A stretch of DNA of 64,000 nucleotides from an uncultured Victivallales bacterium (GTDB lineage: Bacteria; Verrucomicrobiota; Lentisphaeria; Victivallales; UBA1829), in the NCBI GenBank assembly GCA_934661375.1, contig CAKUJH010000008.1:34344-98343 (forward strand). Direction: 5' to 3'. Position numbers and translations under genes: made by a program. Of this stretch, positions 53,222-60,292 are shown piece after piece; positions within the stretch are counted from its first letter, which is position 1; each line of letters begins with the position of its first letter. The notes beneath the pieces were generated by a model. It was not told the DNA's origin. It made no database searches and worked only from the letters and a program-made list of their open reading frames with translations.

Positions 53222-54133
53222 ATGTTCCGGATCGTCGAGTTATCCCGCCGCGGAATAAGCCTTGGGCTCCGCGATGATTGCATGATCGTGACGGATGATA
53301 ACTCGGATCCGGCAGCCATCCCGCTGAAGGAGTTATCCGCGGTGCTGCTCTCGGAACCGGCGCTGACGATTTCGGGCGCCATACTGAGCACTTTGGCGGA
53401 ACACCGCATCCCGCTGGTGATTTGCGACCGCCGGGGAATGCCGACAGGGTTGCTTTCCTGCGTCAGTTCCAACGCGGCTGGAGCCGACCGGGTGCTACGG
53501 GCTCAGTTCGACCAAAGCATGGCCGTAAAGGGGCGTTTGTGGCGTAAACTGATACGCGGCAAGATCGAAGGACAGGCAAAGGTTCTGAACAAATGGCGCG
53601 GCTCGCGGGCTCTTGTCCCGCTGATCCGCCTGGTGCAAAACGGTGATCCGGAAAATATCGAGGGTCGCGCTTCGGCAATTTACTGGCGGAAACTTGGTGT
53701 TTTCGAACGCCGGTCACGTTGCCGCGATGATGCCAATGCATTCTTCAACTATGCTTATACAATATTGTATTCCGCTTTCGCTCGGGAAATCGCCATCGCC
53801 GGTCTGTTGCCGCGGATCGGCGTTTTTCACCACTGCCGCGACAATGCTTTCCCGCTCGCATCGGATCTCATGGAACCATTCCGCCCGGCGGTCGACGATG
53901 TCGTTCTGACTGTCCTGAACAATTTTGGGAATGGTCAACTGAATTCTGAATTGAAAAAGCACCTGCTGGAGAAACTCTATGCGCTGGTTTTTTCTTCGCC
54001 GGAGACGGCGGGGACAACATCTTTGTTCCAGGCAGTCAGAATGTCGGTGCAATCATATAAGCGGGTCCTTTTGACTGGACGGTGCAGTAAATTTTGCCTG
54101 CCGGAATGGCGTGAGGTGAAAAAATGTGGTTGA
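53222..54133 (+). CDS. cas1: CRISPR integrase Cas1, type II-like
   Basis: The 303-residue protein has the Cas1 active-site residues Glu147 (NIEGRASAIYWRKLG), His203/His204 (GVFHHCRDNAFPLASDLMEPFRP) and the acidic Asp215/Glu218 in the same block. The DLMEPFRPAVDD signature and the length are those of type II Cas1. It integrates new spacers together with Cas2. It starts 3 nt after the effector stop and overlaps cas2 by 10 nt, so adaptation and interference are cotranscribed. Cas1 is rare beside Cas13b, whose loci usually borrow adaptation from other systems. Confidence 0.95.
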   Translation: MFRIVELSRRGISLGLRDDCMIVTDDNSDPAAIPLKELSAVLLSEPALTISGAILSTLAEHRIPLVICDRRGMPTGLLSCVSSNAAGADRVLRAQFDQSMAVKGRLWRKLIRGKIEGQAKVLNKWRGSRALVPLIRLVQNGDPENIEGRASAIYWRKLGVFERRSRCRDDANAFFNYAYTILYSAFAREIAIAGLLPRIGVFHHCRDNAFPLASDLMEPFRPAVDDVVLTVLNNFGNGQLNSELKKHLLEKLYALVFSSPETAGTTSLFQAVRMSVQSYKRVLLTGRCSKFCLPEWREVKKCG

Positions 54134-54501
54134 TCGCTTCTTTTGATCTGCCGAGTACCGGACACGAAGCTGCAAAACGCTACCGCAGACTGCGCAAGGT
54201 GCTGATCTCCTCGGGATTTTCCTTCGTTCAGAAATCGGTCGCGTGGCGCTGGTGTGAGAATCACGAGCACTGTGACGGAATAATCGCCAAAGTTTTGAAG
54301 CCATTGTCGGTTAATGGGGACATGCTGTTTTTTTTCGATCCCCGACTCAGCTTTCAGGAATACAATGCACGTCTCCGGCGGGAATGTTCATCCTCCGCCG
54401 GACGTCCCGCAGCCGTGGACGATTTTTGCTTGATTTCTGATCGAAATGGTGATATATTACTGATAAAATATCAAAAAACAGTTATGTGTTTTGGGATTTA
54501 A
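54124..54501 (+). CDS. cas2: CRISPR-associated protein Cas2
   Basis: The 125-residue protein starts with a ferredoxin-like strand containing the usual acidic position (WLIASFDLPSTGHEA). It continues with the Cas2 pattern RYRRLRKVLISSGFSFVQKSVAWRW and later DMLFFFDPRLSFQEYNARL. Tyr/Phe-x-Asp is present as SFD near residue 8. It forms the scaffold of the Cas1-Cas2 integrase. The gene overlaps cas1 and ends 33 nt before the first repeat, so the space left for a leader is unusually short. Confidence 0.88.
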   Translation: MWLIASFDLPSTGHEAAKRYRRLRKVLISSGFSFVQKSVAWRWCENHEHCDGIIAKVLKPLSVNGDMLFFFDPRLSFQEYNARLRRECSSSAGRPAAVDDFCLISDRNGDILLIKYQKTVMCFGI

Positions 54502-54504
54502 ATA

Positions 54505-54527
54505 GCGCAATCTCAAGGAGATTGCGC
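54505..54527. promoter_or_regulatory. Perfect 9-bp inverted repeat between cas2 and the array
   Basis: GCGCAATCT and AGATTGCGC flank the loop CAAGG, and the first repeat begins 7 nt later. With no U-run it is not a classic terminator. It could be a leader-anchoring site for Cas1-Cas2, a processing signal, or an attenuator separating the cas mRNA from the crRNA precursor. Confidence 0.6.
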
Positions 54528-54534
54528 ATGTTAG

Positions 54535-55547
54535 GCTGTGAACTCCCCTCGCAATGAGGGTAAATACAGCCGATTTCGATGTACTTCATTTTCATTCTCC
54601 GCTGTGAACTCCCCTCGCAATGAGGGTAAATACAGCCAAAACGTCGATGGATACATTAGCCAAGACGCTGTGAACTCCCCTCGCAATGAGGGTAAATACA
54701 GCAAAACCATTATTGACTGCAAACACCTTGGGCTGTGAACTCCCCTCGCAATGAGGGTAAATACAGCTTTTTGCGGTTAGAATTTTTTCTAAAACGCTGT
54801 GAACTCCCCTCGCAATGAGGGTAAATACAGCCTTGATTTTTCCTTTTAATTTCGATCATGCTGTGAACTCCCCTCGCAATGAGGGTAAATACAGCAGCGA
54901 ACCACAACACAGAGGCAAGCCGGAGGCTGTGAACTCCCCTCGCAATGAGGGTAAATACAGCTTACTATGTATGTCACCAATGATAACAGGGCTGTGAACT
55001 CCCCTCGCAATGAGGGTAAATACAGCTTTACGTGGTTTTGTTGTCGTCATTCCGGCTGTGAACTCCCCTCGCAATGAGGGTAAATACAGCTTTAGTTGAG
55101 CGATCTTTTACGGTGCTTACGCTGTGAACTCCCCTCGCAATGAGGGTAAATACAGCCCTTTCATTTTCGGTTATTATGCTGTTTCGGCTGTGAACTCCCC
55201 TCGCAATGAGGGTAAATACAGCGAGTTTCTTGAGTGCCATTTTCACATTCTGCTGTGAACTCCCCTCGCAATGAGGGTAAATACAGCCAAGATAATCAAA
55301 AACCTGATCCTTGTAAGCTGTGAACTCCCCTCGCAATGAGGGTAAATACAGCTCTTCCTGCCACTCTTCGCCGAGCGGAAGCTGTGAACTCCCCTCGCAA
55401 TGAGGGTAAATACAGCCCAAGGCGTTTCCCTTGCAACGCGGAACGGCTGTGAACTCCCCTCGCAATGAGGGTAAATACAGCGGTCGAGCTGGACGGAGTA
55501 TCGTAGTTGAGGCTGTGAACTCCCCTCGCAATGAGGGTAAATACAGC
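54535..55547 (+). CRISPR. CRISPR array, 16 repeats of 36 bp, 15 spacers of 28-30 bp
   Basis: Repeats start at 54535, 54601, 54667, 54732, 54796, 54860, 54926, 54991, 55055, 55121, 55187, 55252, 55317, 55381, 55446 and 55512; all look identical. Each runs GCTGT at the 5' end to ACAGC at the 3' end, which pair. Inside, CCCTC and GAGGG pair around GCAAT. The pattern (pairing 5-nt ends, central C-rich/G-rich hairpin, GAGGGTAA then A/T then ACA-pyrimidine/purine-C) resembles type VI-B repeats in the same orientation, so transcription is probably plus-strand. Spacers look AT-richer than the host. No degenerate last repeat is seen. Confidence 0.98.
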
Positions 55548-55918
55548 CACAACTCGCAATGGAGTGTGGAACCGCTTTGTTGCCATCCGTTTTTTCCGTT
55601 CCTGAAATGTAAGTCTGCGGCAGCAGTCCCGCTGCCGCAACGATCTCCTGCCGGAAATCTCGCGCTTTCCCAACGGCTTCCGCGCATTCGTTCATCCTGT
55701 CCGACTTGTCCGGCAACCGCGCAGCCTCTGGTCTTTATCTCATTATTTCCTGATCTCGAACAGTTTCCCGAGATCCTGCTGCTGCCGGACAAGGCATTTC
55801 CGGCCTGAAAACCATTTTTTTCTGCAAAAAAACCATATTTCTTCAAAAACCTTTCGGAAAAAGTGTCTCCTGCAGTCTTATCTCCCTGTGACAACCAAAC
55901 AGCAATGGAGATAAGATC
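55548..55918. other. Non-coding stretch after the CRISPR array
   Basis: I see no gene with a ribosome-binding site or family signature in this ~370-nt stretch. Long open frames that cross it only continue through the stop-free repeats of the array. The last ~60 nt contain the AAUGGAGAUAAGAUC-like ribosome-binding region of the next gene. Confidence 0.5.
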
Positions 55919-56581
55919 ATGGAAAAACGCTTTACAAAAACTGTCATCATCAACCGTGCCGTGCCCGGATCGGGCAAAACTTCACTGTCCCGCTGCATAA
56001 CCGATGCCATCCGAGCGGCCGGCATGACCATCGCGAATCATTCCACGGACGATTTTTTCATGATGGACGGACGCTATTGCTTCGATTTGAATAAACTGTC
56101 CAGATATCATCATTGGAATCGGCTCAGCTTCGAGCAGTCCCTGCGCCGGGGGATCAATGTGGTAATCTGTGACAATACGAATCTGCAGCCATGGCAGACT
56201 GAGCCGTATACGGATCTGGCCAGGCGCTATGGGTATCAGATCATCTTTCTGAATCTGACGCCGCGTGAATTGTGGAAACATGTCGCGGCACAGCAGGTGA
56301 CATCGGAAAAACCCGATGCTCACGGTGTCCCTGAGGCACGTTTGGCAGAATTTATCAGCGATTTCAATGAATATGACGAACTGCTGGATCCGACCGCCGC
56401 GGTCGACCCGGGCCGGCATCACCATTATATCTGGAATCAGCGGAAACTGTGCCCGGAACCGTTCGGTCCGGCATCGCATTTCGATCTGGATCATTTGGTG
56501 TCGGTCCGTCCGGATGAATACCATGAGGCAAAAAAACACATAGGCATGGATTTTTTGGATTTGATCCGCAAGAGCGCATAA
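55919..56581 (+). CDS. P-loop kinase/AAA_33-like protein
   Basis: The 220-residue protein has a Walker A motif at residues 14-22 (AVPGSGKTS) and the second motif VVICDNTNLQPWQTEPY. The latter is typical of the N4BP2/T4 polynucleotide-kinase-like P-loop family, where the DNTN motif binds phosphate acceptors. STDDFF after strand 2 also fits. These enzymes phosphorylate nucleic-acid ends or small molecules. The C-terminal ~80 residues are not recognised. A GGAGATAAGATC ribosome-binding site lies before the start. It is followed within ~25 nt by a small membrane protein gene and the VWA/kinase module. Confidence 0.75.
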   Translation: MEKRFTKTVIINRAVPGSGKTSLSRCITDAIRAAGMTIANHSTDDFFMMDGRYCFDLNKLSRYHHWNRLSFEQSLRRGINVVICDNTNLQPWQTEPYTDLARRYGYQIIFLNLTPRELWKHVAAQQVTSEKPDAHGVPEARLAEFISDFNEYDELLDPTAAVDPGRHHHYIWNQRKLCPEPFGPASHFDLDHLVSVRPDEYHEAKKHIGMDFLDLIRKSA

Positions 56582-56604
56582 AAAAGAGAATGAAGGAGGA
56601 GATT

Positions 56605-56793
56605 ATGTCGAATGGACCGAAGATTACTGGAATAAAGCTGAACGGCTGGGGCCTTCTGGCGCTGGCAGTGATTGTTTTTTTCTTTTGGGAACCATTGCTG
56701 ATTATTGGGGGCAGTTTGGCTATCGGCTGGCTGATTTATCGGAATTGGACCAAAATTCAGCACTTTTGGAACGAAATCACCGGAAAAAACTGA
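56605..56793 (+). CDS. Small membrane protein
   Basis: The 62-residue protein starts at 56605 after a near-perfect GGAGGAG. A hydrophobic stretch (GWGLLALAVIVFFFWEPLLIIGGSLAIGWLIY, residues ~13-42) can form one long or two short membrane helices, followed by a basic tail. No family recognised. It lies between the P-loop kinase gene and the first VWA gene on the same strand and may anchor or signal within the module. Confidence 0.6.
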   Translation: MSNGPKITGIKLNGWGLLALAVIVFFFWEPLLIIGGSLAIGWLIYRNWTKIQHFWNEITGKN

Positions 56794-56873
56794 AGCCCAC
56801 CCCTTACAATGAGCGTACCCCGAAGTGGGACTTGGAAAAAATAAACGAAGAAGACAATGTAATGGAGGAAAAA

Positions 56874-58016
56874 ATGATGAACGAGAGCGCGAACGAAATG
56901 AACAACGGAATGTTTGATTTGACCAACGCGATGCCGCATTGCCCGGTAATACTGGTCCTTGACACCTCGCACAGCATGTGGGGACAGGGGCTTGCAGACA
57001 TGATGTCGTCACTCAAGGCATTCTATAAAACGATTGCCGATGTCCAGTTTCTGAATGCGCAAGTGGACATCGCAGCCGTCAGCATGGGAGACAATCTCTG
57101 TATGCTGGAGGAGTTCACTCCGCTTCATTCGTCCGATTTGCCAAACCGCAGCATCCGTCCGAAGGGCGATACCCCGATAGGTGCGGCCCTGGAACTCGCC
57201 CAAGAAGCCCTCCAAGCACAGATCAGTCGTTATCAGACCGCCGGGATCGCCTTTGTGACGCCTAATTTGATTCTGCTTTCCGATGGCAAGTCCACCGATG
57301 ATTTTCAGCGCGCTGCCGAACATATCCGCAGTTCCGTGGAATCCGGGAAGCTCATCTGCCGTGCCATTGCACTGGGGAAGGACGCCGACATGGAGGCTCT
57401 TGCTTCGATTGCCGGGCGTGACCGTGTCATGGTTCCCAACTTCGGCGGGATGCGGCAGACATTTGCCCAAATCGGGCAGATCGTCTCGCAGACTTATGAA
57501 GAGGAAGCGCCGGAAGTAATCATTGAGCAGGCGGCTCCAGTTGATCAGCACGGGGGAACAGAATATCTGCTCGATGGTTCCAACATCCTTCACTGGGGAG
57601 CATCCCGGACCGGCATTTCGCTCAAACATCTGCTTGTCATTACGGACCATCTGAAAAAGGCAAATCAGGCATTTCAGGTGTTTTTTGACGCGTCCGCTCC
57701 GCATGTTCTGAAAAAAAATGCACCGCAGGAGGCCGATGTGTATGAAAAGCTGTTGAAAGATGATCCCGAACACTTCTGCCAGGTCCCGGCCGGAACACGT
57801 GCGGATGATTTCCTGCTCCTCCAGGCGGATGCCAATAAAGATGCGCTCATTCTGACACAGGATCTGTTCCGCGACCACGTCGATAAATATCCCTGGCTCA
57901 AGACGGAACGGCGGGTCATTCCAGGCATGGTCATGAACAATCTGATCTTTTTCCCGGAGATTTCTCTGCAAATTTCCATACCCGCTCCGGAAAAAGACAC
58001 GCTGAACAGCTTATAA
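56874..58016 (+). CDS. VWA-domain protein of the TerY-P type module
   Basis: The 380-residue protein starts at 56874, where GGAGGAA gives the best spacing; an upstream in-frame ATG at 56862 is less likely. The MIDAS metal-ion motif is DTSHS (Asp30-Ser34), with the further MIDAS residues in RPKGDTPIGAALE (Thr) and LLSDGKSTDD (Asp). The ~170-residue C-terminal part is not recognised (LLVITDHLKKANQAFQVFFD and ending in a NYN/PIN-like look, uncertain). VWA domains of this kind bind partner proteins in TerY-linked stress and defence systems. It is followed after 33 nt by the kinase gene. Confidence 0.85.
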   Translation: MMNESANEMNNGMFDLTNAMPHCPVILVLDTSHSMWGQGLADMMSSLKAFYKTIADVQFLNAQVDIAAVSMGDNLCMLEEFTPLHSSDLPNRSIRPKGDTPIGAALELAQEALQAQISRYQTAGIAFVTPNLILLSDGKSTDDFQRAAEHIRSSVESGKLICRAIALGKDADMEALASIAGRDRVMVPNFGGMRQTFAQIGQIVSQTYEEEAPEVIIEQAAPVDQHGGTEYLLDGSNILHWGASRTGISLKHLLVITDHLKKANQAFQVFFDASAPHVLKKNAPQEADVYEKLLKDDPEHFCQVPAGTRADDFLLLQADANKDALILTQDLFRDHVDKYPWLKTERRVIPGMVMNNLIFFPEISLQISIPAPEKDTLNSL

Positions 58017-58049
58017 CCAGTAACAACCAACCGAACAGGAGACGAAATC

Positions 58050-59324
58050 ATGGGTATTTTTGACGGACTGCTGAACATGTTCAAGGACACGAACACCACA
58101 ACCCCCACCGCGCCTGCGGCAACACACCAGACCGGCAATGCTGCTGGGCATCCGACTTATCGGATGGCTCCGCAGTATCAGCCTGTCCGGCGACAAGCAC
58201 AATCACCGGCAAAACCGGCTGCTGCGTCTTCCGACACGGGGGCGGCCAACTGGTTCAACGGAATCGGCACAGCTTCCGCGTCAAAGCAGAAGGACAGCCT
58301 CACGGTGTATTCCCTCAAGGGAACCCCTTTGCATCTGACTGCATCGGACTGCAAGGCATCGGGCGGAGAAGGAACGGTGTATGCGATTCCTGGGAAACCG
58401 AATGTTCTTGTCAAGATTTACAAAGACGACCTGCTTCAGAATCCGGCAAAGCGTTCCGAAATCGAGAAACGGATCTATGATATGCTTGCCATCAGCAAGG
58501 ATATCGATCAGGCTTCCTTTGCATGGCCTCGCGCAGTTGTCTGCAATAGCCGGGGGCAGGTGATCGGTTTTGCCATGAATCGATGCAGCGGGATCTCGTT
58601 TCAGGCCTTCAGCGGCGTTAAAAGCATACAGCAGCGTTTCCCCAAATGGACAAGACGCGAACTTGCTCTGGTCGCGCAGGACTTCCTGACAAAACTTCAA
58701 TATCTGACTTCAAAAAAGATTCTGGTCAATGACTTCAATCCGGCCAACTTTCTTGTGGATCAGAAGGGGCATGTCTCGTTCATCGATTGCGACAGTTATC
58801 AGATCCCGGGGGAAGGAACCAGCACAGACATCACAAAGACATACTTTGCATCGCATGTCGCCCCTGAACTTCTGGAAAACCCCAAACTGCTTGCCCAGCC
58901 GCGGAACATTCACCATGTTGAATTCGGCGCGGCTTTGACGGTTTTCAATATTCTCATGTGCGGTCTGCACCCCTACAGTTACTTTGATCCCTCAAAGCAG
59001 TCGGCCTGCGGAACGCCCGATGAAAATCTGCGCAAGGGCCGCTGTCCGCTGGGAACGGGAGCCCATTGCATGCTTCCTCGCGGGAACTGGTATAATCTGT
59101 GGAGCTATCTGACATTCAAACTGAAAAGCTCGTTCATTCAGACCTTCCGCGATGGGCACAAAGATCCGGCCAGAAGGGCAACGCTTGCCGACTTGCAGAC
59201 CAATCTGCAGGAACTCCTCTTCATCATGAAGAAAGATCCTGTGAGACTGGACCTGAACCCCGTCAAGGCAAAGCCCAAGGCGAAGTCTTCCTCGGCGGGT
59301 CAATCTTTTTCTATGGATTTTTGA
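58050..59324 (+). CDS. Ser/Thr protein kinase-like protein (TerY-P module)
   Basis: The 424-residue protein has a disordered proline/alanine-rich N-terminus (residues ~15-70), then a kinase domain. The glycine loop is ASGGEGTVYAI, the ATP-binding lysine lies in VLVKIYKDD, the catalytic loop is VNDFNPANFLVD (Asp228, Asn233), and IDCDSYQ (Asp246) stands for DFG. The HRD histidine is replaced, giving NDF, as in the TerY-P kinase branch. All residues needed for phosphotransfer seem present. The C-terminus is Lys/Ser-rich. It would act against the PP2C phosphatase encoded downstream, with the VWA proteins as probable targets. Confidence 0.85.
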   Translation: MGIFDGLLNMFKDTNTTTPTAPAATHQTGNAAGHPTYRMAPQYQPVRRQAQSPAKPAAASSDTGAANWFNGIGTASASKQKDSLTVYSLKGTPLHLTASDCKASGGEGTVYAIPGKPNVLVKIYKDDLLQNPAKRSEIEKRIYDMLAISKDIDQASFAWPRAVVCNSRGQVIGFAMNRCSGISFQAFSGVKSIQQRFPKWTRRELALVAQDFLTKLQYLTSKKILVNDFNPANFLVDQKGHVSFIDCDSYQIPGEGTSTDITKTYFASHVAPELLENPKLLAQPRNIHHVEFGAALTVFNILMCGLHPYSYFDPSKQSACGTPDENLRKGRCPLGTGAHCMLPRGNWYNLWSYLTFKLKSSFIQTFRDGHKDPARRATLADLQTNLQELLFIMKKDPVRLDLNPVKAKPKAKSSSAGQSFSMDF

Positions 59325-59570
59325 GAATATGACCGGAAAAATGATCAATGAAACGGTTATAAGAAATATAAACGGGGCCGAGAAAGGTTTCGACGGGGAT
59401 CAAAGCCGAAGCGCACTTCTCCGGACGCGGGATCGTTACCCGCCGGCTCCACCAATATGAAAAATACGGGAAAGTTTGAAAACAGTCCGGAAAAACAGAA
59501 TGTGCCGGACTTATAAGAACCAGGAACAACAAGTGGCTAACCTCAAACCAACGAAGAAAGGAATTGTGTC
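59325..59570. other. Intergenic region holding the tmRNA-like sequence and a hairpin
   Basis: Besides the tmRNA-like sequence at 59374-59454, this gap contains GTCCGG/CCGGAC (59487-59512) with a 14-nt loop but no U-run. It may end or protect the small RNA. TATAAG at 59358-59363 is a possible -10 box; no clear -35 box is seen. Confidence 0.5.
59374..59454 (+). ncRNA. tmRNA tRNA-like-domain-only RNA, or a tmRNA relic
   Basis: The 81-nt stretch begins GGGGCCGAGAAAGGTTTCGA, followed by CGGGGAT, matching the conserved 5' end of tmRNA. It ends GGACGCGGG..CCCGC then CGGCTCCACCA, matching the 3' end. GGGGCCG (59374-59380) pairs with CGGCTCC (59444-59450) to give a 7-bp acceptor stem with one G-T pair, and ACCA is encoded. 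GCGGG/CCCGC form a T-stem with loop ATCGTTA, less canonical than TTCRA-type loops. GAAG/CTTC makes a small middle hairpin. The ~250-nt mRNA-like and pseudoknot part is missing, so it cannot encode a degradation tag. It could be a deletion relic, a functional mini-RNA or a decoy. Confidence 0.7.
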
Positions 59571-60254
59571 ATGAGAAACTACAACGAAATGAACAACCTC
59601 GACGTCTCCAACCCCGCTCCCCGCTGCCCGGTCGTGCTTCTGCTGGATACCTCTTCCAGCATGGAAGGCGCACCGATCAACGAGCTCAACGAGGGGCTGA
59701 AACAGTTCCTGCGTGAAACCGCTGCCGATGAAGCCGCGTCCCGCAGTGTGGAGCTGGAAGTTATCACCTTCGACAATTCGGCCGATGTGGCCATGCCGTT
59801 CACGGCCATCGGAGATGTGGATCAGAATCCGGACCCGCTGACCGCATATGGCTGCACGTCAATGGGTGCGGGAATTCGTCTGGCACTGCGCGATCTGAAG
59901 ACACGGCGCAGAATGTACCGGAACAGCGGGATCTCGTCCTATCGTCCGTGGGTCGTACTCATGACGGATGGCGGTCCGAATGATGACAACTGGGAACAGG
60001 CGGCCGAAGAGATGCGTTCCCTCGGTGAGAACGGAAAGATCCAATATATCGGGATCGAGATCGGAGATGAGGCCGACCACGATACCATGTGCCAGATCCT
60101 TCCCTCGCAGCCCGGCCCGGTCAAACTCAAGGGACTCCGCTTCAAACAGTTCTTCCGCTGGCTTACGGATTCCATGAAGAGTGTGTCTGCAAGCGCCGTG
60201 TCGGATCAGGACAACATCCGCTACCGGGGCATTGACGACTGGGGAGAACTTTGA
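59571..60254 (+). CDS. TerY-like VWA-domain protein
   Basis: The 227-residue protein is nearly a bare VWA domain. The MIDAS motif is DTSSS (Asp26), and further residues are in AYGCTSMGAGIRLAL (Thr/Ser) and VLMTDGGPNDD (Asp). The C-terminus RFKQFFRWLTDSMKSVSAS is shared with the third VWA protein of the module, so the two are paralogues. This short form is TerY, found with a PP2C phosphatase and a kinase in TerY-P triads. AAGAAAGGAATT precedes the start. Its stop region touches the next gene. Confidence 0.9.
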   Translation: MRNYNEMNNLDVSNPAPRCPVVLLLDTSSSMEGAPINELNEGLKQFLRETAADEAASRSVELEVITFDNSADVAMPFTAIGDVDQNPDPLTAYGCTSMGAGIRLALRDLKTRRRMYRNSGISSYRPWVVLMTDGGPNDDNWEQAAEEMRSLGENGKIQYIGIEIGDEADHDTMCQILPSQPGPVKLKGLRFKQFFRWLTDSMKSVSASAVSDQDNIRYRGIDDWGEL

Positions 60255-60292
60255 TGAACACGAACACAAAACACAGCAAAGGAGAAACGACT

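Noticed and set aside
54538..55894. Long open frames on both strands across the CRISPR array, including a 288-codon minus-strand frame
   Set aside because: They arise because the identical repeats contain no stop in those frames; the encoded sequence is just the translated repeat.
59374..59454. Ordinary tRNA gene
   Set aside because: No anticodon arm is present and the 5' part has the tmRNA-specific GGTTTCGACGGGG element, so a tmRNA-type tRNA-like domain fits better.
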